Source: Hydractinia symbiolongicarpus
Lineage: Eukaryota > Cnidaria > Hydrozoa > Anthoathecata > Hydractiniidae
DNA length: 64,000 bases
NCBI RefSeq assembly: GCF_029227915.1
Contig: NC_079886.1
Span: 15,414,501-15,478,500 of the forward strand
Reading direction: 5' to 3'
Made by a program: the position numbers and the translations under genes. Position 1 is the first letter of the stretch; each line of letters starts with the position of its first letter. The notes under the pieces were generated by a model. The model saw only the letters and a list, made by a program, of their open reading frames with translations. It ran no database searches and was not told the DNA's origin. This document shows positions 23,780 to 35,448 of the stretch, one piece after another.

Positions 23780-25222
23780 ATGGCAGAAGGCTTTGAAGGT
23801 GATGTATTTGATAAAAGTTTTAAAGAGGCTGATGGTAAAATAGATGATGATATTGGAATCGATGATATGGATAAATTAATTAACAAACGGAATAAGTTAC
23901 AAAATAAATTTGAAAAATATAGATACAGGTACAATGTCAAAAGAACAAATAGCAGAAAGGAGTGAGTTGTTGAATAGAGAGATTGATGGAATATCATCAA
24001 AATAGAAGCAAAAAAAGTTAGGATGGCTAAAACTATAGTATCTATACTGCATACAGAATATCGTAAAATGAAAAAATCCGGAAAAGTGATGGTTAAAGAT
24101 GTAGAATCTGCTAAAAATTTGTATGATAGAATTAATTATAGGGAGAAAAATTTCCTGTTTGATGGTGAAAAAGGTCAAAGTACATTATTATTAACAAATA
24201 AAAATAAATGGAGAACGGCTATATAATATGGTAAAGTATTAGGCAATGATGTATTAGAGGAAATGGGCTTTAACTCGAATTCATCTATTCAGCAAAAGAA
24301 GCAGTAAAACAGGTAGTTGCCAGATTGGATGAAGAAGTAGATGCAGCATCCGATAAATAGTTAGCAGCTGGTAGTGAAGGAACTTCAGAGTCGTTTGAGA
24401 CTTTTTAAAATACATTGGATGAATCCCAGAAAAATATTGAAAAGGAAACATCTCATATGGATCATAATGAAAAGGAGGGATACTCACAACTAACAAATGA
24501 ATTAAAAACAAGAGAAATTAATAAATAACATCGAGGGATCTCTTAAAGTGGCTGTGTTGCATAATGTCAAATACCAATAGCACATTGAATTAGAGAATAA
24601 CAAACTCCAGGAAATAGAAGATAATCCTGATAACTATACTGAGGAACAGAAAAAGGAAGTCATAGATAGAATAGATGAACTAACCAAAAAAATTGAAGTT
24701 AGCAATAAGGCTATAGATAGTTACAAAGAACAGTTTACCAACCAATTATCACAACTTAAGGATTTACTCTCACGCTTTAAGGATGCAGAAACAGGCACAT
24801 TGGGTGAAAGAATTAAAAACCTATTCCGTAAACAAGGTATTACAATAGTATCGGTTCTGACAGCATTCGATATGACTATTGGTGTGTTAGTAGAAGCATT
24901 ATTGCCAGGAAGTGGAACATCATCATCATCTGGATCACCTACATGAGATAAAAAGGGTGCTAAGGGATAGGTAAAAGGTAAATTGAAAGCACTTGCTGGC
25001 CTATTGGGCAAACTAGCAGGAAAAGCAGCAGCAGCAGCCATACCTGGCATCATAGGATCAGTAGTCGCATGGTTATTAAATAGAGCAAAAGATGTCATCG
25101 GATGGTTGTCCCAATATGCGTGGGCACTTATTACAGGCATAGGTGTGTTAATTTATACGTATTTCATGATTAAAAAAAATAATGACCATATATATATATA
25201 TAATGGAAGTATTAGATGGTGA
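23780..25222 (+). pseudogene. Polinton A coiled-coil/membrane protein, copy A
   Basis: A broken gene. It starts MAEGFEGDVFDKSFKEADGK with an acidic, Lys-rich helical N-terminus. Stops at about 23963 and 24224 and frameshifts interrupt the middle (NLYDRINYREKNFLFDGEKG). The C-terminal part reads GTLGERIKNLFRKQGITIVS and VLTAFDMTIGVLVEALLPGS. After two more stops it continues LKALAGLLGKLAGKAAAAA, IPGIIGSVVAWLLNRAKDV and WALITGIGVLIYTYF. The last part is a run of hydrophobic helices rich in Ala and Gly. The same arrangement is repeated in the next gene. I associate this C-terminal pattern with cnidarian Polintons; its function is unknown to me. Confidence 0.65.
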
Positions 25223-26528
25223 AGAATTCGATAGAAGCTATAATAACACCCAAATATTTGATAATGATAACACAGCACACTTTGATAATACAAATGATGA
25301 GGCCATAGAAAGGAATAACTTAATAGCACAAATAGATGAAATGCATCAATCAGGAGATATACAGTGTATACAGGAAATGCAGGATCAAGTGGATAGAATA
25401 GATAGGCGTGTGGAAAATGAGAAAATAAAAGTTAGCAAGACGATTGTGATGTTATTGAAGAGAAAATATAGGCAAAACAGATTAGATTCATTTGGTGATG
25501 CAATTAAGGAATTGTATAGGAAAATCAGGATTACATCAAATGATATTATGTTTGACAAAGGAGATGGTGTACAAAGATCATTATTGGAAAATGGTAAATG
25601 GTATTCACCTAAAGATTATGGAATAGTATTAGGTAAAGAATTTATGGAAAAAATGAATTTTGACACATCTATGGATTCACTAAATGAAACAAAGAAGACA
25701 TTATCCAAATTGGGAAGACAATTAAATCAATTAAAGTATTTTAGATCTATATATGATGAGATGAAACCCAAGGAAACAATAGAAATGATAGATGTAACTA
25801 AAAATAATGTAGATGTAGCAATTCAAACATTAGAACAACAATCCTTGATGATGCGGTTTTAGAGGTTTGGACCAAGCAATGACAAAAATCAAGGGAAATA
25901 TTAAATTGGCTGTAGCAAATGGTTTAGATTATAAGACAGATTTAAAAAAAGAGAATAGGAAACTTCAGGAAATTAAAGATAGTAAAGATTATGCTGATTT
26001 GCAGAAACTGGAATTAAGAAAAAACAGAAGCAAGAATAAAGGAATTGAAACATAGGATTGAGCTTAATGATGAGATTATTGACGATTTAAAAGGCAAATT
26101 TTAGGGACCAGATATCACATATCAAAGATTCACTCTCACGTTTTATGGATAAGGATGAAGGTACATTAGCCGAAAGAATTAAAACCCTCTTCCAGGAGCA
26201 GGGTATTACGATAGTATCAGTTCTAACAGCATTCGGAATGGCTATTGGTTTAATGGTAGAAGCATTATTGCCTGGAGCCAAAAAAGGAAACATCTGCAGG
26301 AAAAGATAAAAGAAAACCAATGGATGGATAAGTAATGAATTAAAAGCACTTGCAAACCTGTTGGGTAGATTGGCTGATAAATCAAAGGCATTACCTGGAA
26401 TTATTGGATCCATAATATCATTTAGACTAAATAGAATAAAAGATGTTTTCGGATGGTTATCTGAGAATGTATGGGCATTAGTTGTAGGCATTGGTATGCT
26501 AATCTATGTAAAAGTGCCACAAAAGTGA
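25203..26528 (+). pseudogene. Polinton A coiled-coil/membrane protein, copy B
   Basis: Tandem paralogue of copy A. Its first 220 codons are intact (MEVLDGEEFDRSYNNTQIFD, coiled coil with IQCIQEMQDQVDRIDRRVE, SNDIMFDKGDGVQRSLLENG). A TAG at 25860 then begins a series of breaks. The C-terminus matches copy A: GTLAERIKTLFQEQGITIVS, VLTAFGMAIGLMVEALLPG, LKALANLLGRLADKSKALPG and WALVVGIGMLIYVK, with TGA at 26526-26528. Copy B starts within the 3' end of copy A. The Helitron chain begins 14 bases after copy B ends, so the rest of Polinton A on the right is displaced or lost. Confidence 0.65.
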
Positions 26529-26542
26529 AAATACAGTGGTTA

Positions 26543-27302
26543 TCTATATAATAATACGCCAGTTCTGTGTGTCTGTAACAGGCAAAGTGGATATGTTCAT
26601 TTTCCTTTGATCTTACCGAAATTTTCTTTGAAGTAACCGAAAAATGCATGTCTAATATGTTAAAATTTCTGACGTTACGGCGCGACGTCAATAACACTAC
26701 TTTAACGTCAATATCCTATATTAAATTAATGAAGCCGTTACAGTGCACTTAAAACTTTGAGGCCAAATAATTTGGAAACGAGGTGGTGACGTCAATGATT
26801 TTTCACCGCGTGGGTAACTAGGGACCACCTAGGACCAATTTGGTTAATTTTCCTAAATATGGGTCCCCAAATCCGTTTAGGAGTGAAGGGATTGATGACG
26901 TCATCAAAAAACCTTTAAACCCCAATATCTCTTCAACTGTTTCTCAAAAGTACTTGATCCTATACATTTTCTTGATCAGCGTTTCAAGATCCATATGATG
27001 AATGCAACGAGTGTACGAATTTGTGAAGGAATTTTTTTTGAAACTTTTGGTAGGGACTTTGCTGACGTCAGCAAAATTTTTAAACCCTTATATCTCCTTA
27101 GGCGTTTGTCAAAAACATACGGTACTATACATTATTTTGATCAGCGTTTCAACCTCTACACATTACAGACAACAAATGACTAAATTTCACCAATTTTCTT
27201 TTTGTATATACACTGCTGACGTCAGCAAAAAATCTAAAGCAACCTATATTTCCATTGTTCTTCTGCGCCTTAGTGGATTTTTCCACGGGCTTTATCGACT
27301 AG
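26543..27302 (+). mobile_element. Helitron chain, unit 1 (non-autonomous, 760 bp)
   Basis: Begins TCTATATAATAATACGCCAG directly after an A at 26542. Ends with the hairpin GTGGATTTTTCCAC (27273-27286), a 12-base spacer and CTAG at 27299-27302. These are the canonical Helitron ends (5' TC, 3' hairpin plus CTRR, host A on the left). Contains four TGACGTCA palindromes. Non-coding. Confidence 0.85.
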
Positions 27303-28059
27303 TCTATATAATAATACGCCAGTTCCGTGTCTCTGTGACAGGCAAAGAGGATGTGTTCATTTTCCTTTGATCTTACCGAAATTTTCTTTGAAGTAACCAA
27401 AAAATGCATGTCTAATATGTTATATTTTCTGACGTTACGGCGCGACGTCAATAACACTACTTTAACGTCAATATCTTATATTAAATTAATGAAGCCGTTA
27501 CAGTGCACTTAAAACTTTGAGGCCAAATAACTTGGAAACGAGGTGGTGACGTCAATGATTTTTCACCGCGTGGGTAACTAGGGACCACCTGGGACCAATT
27601 TGGGTAAGTTTCCCAAACCTTGGTCCCTGAATCCGTTTCAAAATGAACGGGTTGATGACGTCATCACAAAACCTTCAAACCCCAATATCTCTGCAACCGT
27701 TTGTCAAAAGTTCATGTTTCTATACATTTTCTTAATCAGCATTTCAAGATCTATACGATGAATGCAACGGGTGTACGAATTTGTAAAGAAAGTTTTTTTG
27801 GAACTTTTGGTAGGGACTTCGCTGACGTCAGCAAAGTTTTTAAGCCCTTATATCTTCTTAGGCGTTTGTCAAAAACATACGGTACTATGCATTATTTTGA
27901 CCAGCGTTTCAACTCTACACATTACAGACAACGAATGACTAAATTTCACCAATTTTCCTTCTGTGTATGCACTGCTGATGTCAGCAAAAAATCTAAAGCA
28001 ACCTATTTTTCCATTGTTCTTCTGCCTTAGTGGATTTTTCCACGGGCTTTATTGACTAG
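27303..28059 (+). mobile_element. Helitron chain, unit 2 (757 bp)
   Basis: Starts TCTATATAATAATACGCCAG at the base following the CTAG of unit 1 and ends CTAG at 28056-28059 after the same 3' hairpin. Closely similar to unit 1 along its whole length. Three TGACGTCA palindromes; a fourth site is mutated (TGATGTCA). Non-coding. Confidence 0.85.
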
Positions 28060-30849
28060 TCTATATAATAATACGCTAAGTGTGTCCGTCTGTCTGTGAC
28101 AGGCAAAGTTGATATCGTCATTTTCCTTTGATGTTGCCGAAATTTCCTTTTAAGTCACCGAAAAAATTATGTCCATTTTGCTGGCGGGTTTACTTTGTTT
28201 ACATCACGTGATCAAAATGGAGAAACTTGATTTGCTGAATTAAATTTAACGGCTTTCTTTACAAAAATGGTGTCCCTTGACACCGAAAAAAACAACAACA
28301 AAAGAACGGTCCCTCTGTCTTGAAAAAAGTAATTCAGAGAAAGAAGAGTCCAAGAAGTGAAGTAAGAAGTGGTAGTTAGAGCTAGAAGTAAAGTAGTAAA
28401 GTTAGAATTAGAAAATAAAAGCTGGAGTTTGAAGTGGATTTAAAATCAATAATAGTAAGAACTTTGATGTATTCAGACGTTTAGTTTTTATGTCACCGGA
28501 ACAAGCAGACTCGCATTTTCCAAGAAAAGCCTCAAATTCTTGAAGTTTTATATTTTACCGCTTTTTTTTAAAAAAACCTAGCCACCATATTTGTTTATGT
28601 TTTTGTTGCATGATTAATGTATCCCTGGCGCGTAACTAATGTGTTTGTCCTAAAATTCAAAATGCTGCATCAAGCTGTTAGCTAACTAACAAACGGAAAA
28701 CTTTGGTTTGTTGAACTTACTGCTTATTGTAATGTTATTATTTTTACATTACTATTGTTTCTCTTTATGTGTGTTTTAAGCATAAATAGCTAGCTTTAGT
28801 TTTAGCTAAGTGTTCCCAGTTTAGATATATTTAACTGGGGGTCTTAGCTACTGTTAGCTAGCTAATTTAGCCTCTCCAAGTCCTGCTCTCCCATCCCATG
28901 GCTAGCTCTAACCTATGAATTATGTTGTTATTCCTTTTTTTTAATATGTATAGCTAGCTAACTTAGTTTACCTATCTTAAACTTCTCTTCTTTCATGAGC
29001 AAAATCTTTCAAAGACTTAAACTTTGGACAGGATAGTAGGATGTATTTTTCTAGGAGTATAATTATTTTCATATTTCCTGTAAACTTTACAAGGGGACCC
29101 AAGCAATTTTTTTCAGAATTTAAAGCATGTGTGTTAAGTTATTGTTTTGTTTCTGACATCCTGTTAAACTTTTGTCAGCCTACATGTAAAATTCCAGGTT
29201 ATTTTTACAGGGGGTTGTAGACATTTCATTGGCAATTTTACGTGGGGTTATGACTTTATTTTAATTTAATGAGAGGATGGTATGGTTGTTTGTGTTTTTG
29301 TTTATGTTGCAAACTGCTGCTTTTTAAAATTTTGTGTAAACTTTTGTGGGAAAAAGACCACATGCAATATACTGAAAGAACAAATTCACGTTTTTGTTAA
29401 CGTTTTTGTTAAGAATTTTAAAATTGTAATAATAACTGTGTTTGGTGATAATAAAAACTTTTTTGTTTTTAATATTATATGAAATGCCTGATTTTTCTAT
29501 GATTTGATGTGTTTCATAACCTTTTTGTGGAAGATTTATGGGCAATGGCAATATAGGACATGCTAAAAATGGACTGATTTTTGTTGATTTGAATGTGCTC
29601 CTCAAAAACAAATCTGTTTTACATTTTGTGTAAACTTTTGTGAGGACAGACCGTATATACACTCTGTTTTCCAAAAATAATATCTTTGTTGATTCAAATT
29701 TACTCCTTATTCATTTTTGACATTCATGTTTAAAATATTTGGTAAAGGTCACTACAGATCATCGTACTCAGGAAAAAATTTTTGTATTCTTAACCTGTTC
29801 ATTTTTACAATTTGTGTATATTTTTTGGGAACAGGATAGTATGTAATCGAAGAAATGATTTTCCAGATATAAATTTTATGTTTTTTGACACTTTGATTGA
29901 ATTATTAAAGGTTTTTCACAAAGTAGAGATGTGTTATTTCTGACTTTATTATTTGTTGGTGTTGTACATGATTCTATACATTATTTTGATTATTATTTCA
30001 AGCTCTATACATAATGATCTTTGTTGATTCAAGTTTATTCTTTGCTCATTGATTTTTTGACATTTAGGTTTAAAATTGCTCGTAAAGGGTAGTACGGAAC
30101 CAAAAGTGAAAAATTTTGTGTTCTTCACTGGTTGATTTTTACATTTTGTGTAAATTTTTGTGGTAGAGGATGGTATATAACCGAAATGACTGATTTTTCT
30201 AGATTTAAATTTGATGTTTTACAAACTATGGCTTTTTCGTATTTTTGTATAAGCTTCTAAGGGAAAGACAATATATAAAATGTGTAAAAAGTTTATTTTT
30301 GTTGATTTGTGCTAACTCTTGCAGGCCTCCTTTTTGACATTTTAGAATAAAATACTAAGGGTTTTCAACATAATCACTTTTAGGATGTATATACATATTT
30401 GAGATGTGTTATTTCTGACATTGTTATTATTTGTGTTGTGGCTGTTGGTGTTGTGACTGTAGGTGTTGTAACTGTCGGTGTTCTTACTGTCGGTTTTGTG
30501 AATTTGGTGTTGTGAGTGTCGATGTTGTCAGTGTCGATGTTGTAACTTTTTATCAACTAGATTTTACACCTTGCAAGCTGTTTTTTTTTATTTTGCGTAA
30601 GATTTGAGGATTTAATGCGATTTGATATTAATATGATTAATATGATATTGTAAGATTTTAAGGACATTTATTTTTATACTTCTAAAATATAATATAAAAT
30701 ATTGTATAGAAAACATCTAAAGCAACCTATTTTTCATAAATATTAAATTTTTTTGCAGATGGGTTTCTGACGTCATCAAAATTCATATGACGCTTATTTT
30801 TCAATTTTATCCTGCCTCAGTGGATTTTTCCACGGGCTTTATCGACTAG
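28060..30849 (+). mobile_element. Helitron chain, unit 3 (long, 2790 bp)
   Basis: Shares the 5' end (TCTATATAATAATACGC) and the 3' hairpin/CTAG end (30846-30849) with units 1 and 2. Its body differs: a 5' segment related to unit 6 (TCCATTTTGCTGGCGGGTTT, ACATCACGTGA) is followed by about 2.2 kb of AT-rich DNA and a minisatellite (30432-30546). The last 90 bases again resemble the short units and carry one TGACGTCA. No long reading frame. It may be a deletion derivative of the autonomous element or carry captured DNA. Confidence 0.8.
30432..30546. repeat. GTTGT-type minisatellite inside Helitron unit 3
   Basis: About six to seven imperfect copies of an 18-bp unit of the form GGTGTTGTGACTGTAGGT. 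G and T dominate the plus strand. Confidence 0.8.
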
Positions 30850-30858
30850 TCTCTATAA

Positions 30859-33800
30859 CAGGGTGGCCACTCGTCCTTGAAAACCTTGAATGTTCTTGAA
30901 TGTTCTTGAATTTTATTTGGTCTTGAATTGTTCTTGAAATAGTATGTTTTCCACCCTTGGTTCTTGAATGTTCTTGAGTTTTTACAATTCTATGAAAAAT
31001 CTTTTTAGAATAGTAAAAAAATGTCTAGTAAAAAAAGTACCAGAATGCATGGAAAAAGTATTTTTAATGAAAGTTGGTTGAGCGATGAACAGTTTAAAAT
31101 ATGGTTGAAAAGGGGACCAGATAAACACAAAGCATTGTGTAGACTTTGTAACACAGTGATAGACATAACTATAATGGGAAAAAGTGCTTTAGCATCGCAT
31201 TCTAAGGGCAACAAGCATTAAGTGAATGTGAAAAACTATAGTCCAGTTTCTGGTCTGTTCTTCAAAAGTAACCCTCCAAAGCCATCATCAAGCAAAGACG
31301 CCTCCCCCGCCACTAACAAGATTGATTTAATGATGAGTACATTAGCAGTTTCCCATGCTGAAATTCGTTGGGCTCTGAAAGTACTAACATCACATCATTC
31401 ATTTCGTTCTTGCTTGAATTTGAACCAGCTATTTTGTGTGATGTTCCCTGACAGTGACATAGCAAAGTCATTCCAGTTATCAAAAACGAAATGTGCGTAC
31501 TACATCGTACATGGATTAGCCCCATATTTCATGGAAATCTTGCTCCAAGAAATTAAAAATTCGCCAACCTATTCCACACTTTTTGACGAAAGTTTGAATC
31601 ATTATAAACAGGAAGAACAAATGGACGTTCAGATTCGTTTCTGGAATGAAAATCTCTATGAAGTCCAGACACGTTACCTAACCTCAAGGTTTTTCAGGCG
31701 CCCAAATGCAGATAACATCTTGCACGAGATTCTTCAAGCAACTGATGCGTTACCCCAGAAATCAATGGTCATGCTTTCCATGGACGGACCAAACACTAAT
31801 TGGAAAGTTTATGAAAATTTAAAATCGCATCGTACTGAGAAAAAATATCCCCAAATTATTGATGTTGGTTCGTGTGGATTACACGTGGTGCACGGAGCCT
31901 TTCAGACTGGCGTAAAAGCAACTGGCTGGAAATTGGAAAAGGTTTTAAAGGCCATGTGGAAGCTGTTCAATGATTCCCCAGCTCGAAGAGATCTATATAT
32001 TCAGTTAAGCAAATCAGATGTTTTTCCAATAATGTTTTGCCAGACACGCTGGGTTGAGGATGAACCTGTTGCCATCCGAGCAAAGGAAGTTTGGGAAAAT
32101 GTTGTGAATGTCATAAAGCATTATCAAACCTTATGCAAATCAAAACAACCAAGCAAAAACAGTTCGTATGACACCTTGGTCACCCACCACACTGACATGT
32201 TTATGCAAGTAAAGTTACAATTCTTTGTTGATGTAGCCAGCATGATGTCTTCGTATCTGAAGCAATTCCAGACGGATAATCCAATGATGCCATTTGTTTC
32301 GGAAATATTAGAAAATATTATCCGTCGGTTAATGAAGATTTTCATTCGGAAAACCGTTATTGATGAAGCTGATTCAGCTTATTCTTTAATTAAAATTGAT
32401 TTGCAGAAACGAGAGAATCATTTACCACCGGAATTAGTCAAGTTACCAACTGCCACCAAAACCTTGCTTTCGTCCCTTCAAGCCAGTTTGACAAAGAAGT
32501 TGAAGTTTAAAGGAGAATGTGCTGCACTTATTAAAGGTATTATTGAAAAGCTACAAGAACGATCGCCATTGAAACACCTTTTTGTTCGATCTTTGTCTAG
32601 TCTTGTTCCAAAGAATATGATTGAAAGTAAAAACTGTCTACTTAAGTTTGAAAAGGTCGTGGACAAGTTTTACACAACAAATCACATCAATTCAAAAGAA
32701 GCAGATAATGCCAAGTTGCAGTTGGAGGAGTTCATCTCACGCACAGCTAAGACTCATAAAGATAAGTTTCTTGGCTTTAGCCTTTCTGATAATCGTTTGG
32801 ATCATTTTTACCGCGAGTATTTAAACGGTTCTGATAAATACAAAGATTTATGGAAAGTCATGGTGATGGTCTTCACTATTTCACATGGACAAAGCCAGAT
32901 CGAGAGAGGATTCAGCATCAACAAAGAAGTCACTATCGAAAATCTTAAAAACAAGTCACTATGTGCTCAGCGGTTGGTATATGATGCCTTAAAGTGTTGC
33001 AAGGAAGATGTGCATGATATTGAAATCACTGCCAAAATGGTTACATCATGTAAAACAGCCCGTTCTAGGTATGTATTTGCCCTTGAAGAAGTAAAAAAAT
33101 CAAAAGAAAATGAAGCAGCGAATAACAAGAGAAAGATAATAGCATATGAGATTGATAGTGTGAAACGCAAACGAATGGAGGTAGATACATGTATTCGATC
33201 ATTGAACAAAGATATGAACAACTGTCTTGATGAGGGCGAGGTTAGCCATGACATTGCTATGTTTCTGAAAGCAAATGCATTCAGAAAAGCCATTACAGAG
33301 AAAAAAGTGACAATGGTGGATTTAGATGAGGCTATTAAAAAACTGGAGGAAGATCTCAAAAACTAATAACCTCTATAATACTCGTAGTTTGTTGACATTA
33401 GTTTATTTCAAGATATATGGATTATTTATTAGCTTCATATTAGCGTCATTTTGTCTGGTTCATTTTCTAATTTGAAGATCTTCTTATACAATACAATATA
33501 TGTTCTATTTTTAATTGAGAATTAAAGTTTTATAAAACACAAGAAATAGAATCCTTTGGACCGTTTCCATAATACTGAATAAATAGATTTTAGAAACAAG
33601 AAGAGAAGAACACTATTTATTGAACTTTGTTATTTTTGTGACTTTTATATTCTGTTATTTTTAGTTTTACACTTTTGTTACTATATAATTCTAGCTTTCT
33701 GATAAGTATTTATAAACTTGTACACAAAGTAGCTATGTACTCCTAAAAGAATGATTTCTGGAACGATATCAACTTTATTATCAAGGTTTCTACATGTCTA

Positions 33801-33989
33801 CACTCTTTTATTTTGTTCAAATTATCACAGATTATGCTATATTGATGTATAAAGTCAGTGAATTGATCAAGATATTAGCTTTTGTTGAAGTTGTTAAAAA
33901 TTATTTTTGTCCTTGAAAACCAATATTTTGTTCTTGAATTGTTCTTGATTAGTTCTTGGATTTTTTTTTAATTTTGAGTGGCCACCCTG
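30859..33989 (+). mobile_element. hAT-type DNA transposon, 3131 bp, with terminal inverted repeats
   Basis: Terminal inverted repeats CAGGGTGGCCACTC (left) and GAGTGGCCACCCTG (right) are exact over 14 bases. Both ends carry subterminal TTCTTGAATGTTCTTGA-like repeats. The flanking 6-mers are identical, CTATAA at 30853-30858 and 33990-33995, so the target duplication reads as 6 bp. It encodes a BED-finger transposase with one stop codon. Insertion into the Helitron chain postdates the formation of unit 4. Confidence 0.85.
31021..33366 (+). pseudogene. hAT-family BED-finger transposase, single nonsense codon
   Basis: One frame from ATG 31021 to TAA 33366 (781 codons), broken only by TAA at 31219-31221. 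The first 67 residues are a BED-type finger: W at ESWLSDEQFKIWL, CRLC, and SHSKGNKH as the His pair; the stop falls directly after the last His. The remaining 714 residues are open. Recognisable stretches are FSMD-like MLSMDGPNTNWK, IDVGSCGLHVVHGAFQTG, QTRWVEDEPVA and the C-terminal dimerisation motif SQIERGFSINKE. Such proteins occur widely in fish, echinoderms and cnidarians as BED-finger hAT relatives. The near-intact frame indicates a young copy. Excision activity would need the stop to be absent or bypassed. Confidence 0.85.
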
Positions 33990-34725
33990 CTATAATAATA
34001 CGCTAGGTGTGTCTGTCTGTGTGTCTGTGACAGGCAAAGTGGATGTCTTCATTTTCCTTTGATGTTGCCGAAAAATGCATGTCTAATATGTTAAATTTTT
34101 TGACGTTACGACGCGACGAAAATAACACTACTTTAACGTCAATATCCTATATTAAATTAATGAAGCCATTACAGTGCACCTAAAACTTCGAGGCCAAATA
34201 ACTTGGAAACAAGGTGGTGACGTCAATGATTTTTCACCGCGTGGGTAACTAGGGACCAACTAGGACCAATTTGGGTAATTTTCCCAAACCTGGGTCCCCG
34301 AATCCGTTTCGGAATGGACAGGTTGATGACGTCATCGAAAAACCTTCAAATCCTAATATCTCTGCAACCGTTTGTCAAAAATACGCGATCGTATACATTT
34401 TCTTGATAAGTGTTTCAAGACCAATACAATGAAGGCAGCAGGTATACAAATTTCTAAAAAAAAAATTTGGGGGTTTGACTGGCCATTGCTGACATCAGCA
34501 AAATGTTAAAACCCTTATGTCTCATTAACTGCTTATCAAAAAGATATGATCATATACATTTTCTTGGTCAGCGTTTTAACATCTGCATAGTACAGGCAAC
34601 GAATGAACTAAATTTCGCCAAATATTTTTGTAATTGCACTGCTGACGTCAGCAAAAAATCTAAAACAACCTACTTTTCCATTGTCCTTCTGCCTGAGTGG
34701 ATTTTTCCACGGCCTTATCGACTAG

Positions 34726-35448
34726 TCTATATAATAATACGCCAGTTCCGTGTGTCTGTGACAGGCAAAGTAGATCTGCCTAGTTTCCTTTGATCTTACC
34801 GAAATTTTCCTTGAAGTAACCGAAAAATATCTGTCTAATATGTTAAATTTTTCGACGTTACGACGCGACGAAAATAACACTACTTTAACGTCAATATCCT
34901 ATATTAAATTAATGAAGCCATTACAGTGCACCTAAAACTTTGAGGCCAAATAACTTGAAAACGAGGTGGTAACATCAATGATTTTTCACCGCGCAGGTAG
35001 CTAGGGACCACCTAGGACCAATTTGGGTAATTTTCCCAAACCTGGGTCCCCAAATCCGTTTTGGAATGGACGGGATAATGACGTCATCAAAATATCTTCA
35101 AACCCTAATATCTCTGCAAGCGTTTATCAAAAGTTCATGATCCTATACATTTTCTTGATCAACATTTCAAGATCTATAGGATGAAGGTCACAGGTATAAA
35201 AATTTCTGAAAAAAATTTGGGGGGTTTTGACGACCATTGCTGACGTCAGCAAAATTTCTAAACCCTTATATCTCATTAACCGCTCATCAAAGGCACATGA
35301 TCATATACATTTTTTTGATCAGCGCTTTAATCTCTACACAATAGATGCAACGTGAAAACAAAATTCTAAATTTTCATTGGATAGGTTGCTGACGTCATCA
35401 AATTTTTATCCTGCCTCAGTGGATTTTTCCACGGGCTTCATCGACTAG
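34726..35448 (+). mobile_element. Helitron chain, unit 5 (723 bp)
   Basis: Starts TCTATATAATAATACGCCAG at the base after CTAG of unit 4; ends with hairpin and CTAG at 35445-35448. Similar to units 1, 2 and 4. Three TGACGTCA palindromes (35079, 35241, 35390). Non-coding. Confidence 0.85.

Larger units (their letters stand above)
30850..34725 (+). mobile_element. Helitron chain, unit 4, interrupted by hAT element
   Basis: Starts TCTCTATAA right after CTAG of unit 3, is interrupted by the hAT element at 30859-33989, and resumes at 33990. It ends with the usual hairpin and CTAG at 34722-34725. Without the insert it is about 745 bp and resembles units 1, 2 and 5. Three TGACGTCA palindromes at 34218, 34327 and 34643. 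Confidence 0.8.

Noticed and set aside
28800-28985. Clusters of TAGCTAGCTA as a regulatory array
   Set aside because: Short AT-rich palindromes of this type occur all over the window, including outside Helitrons; no regular spacing.
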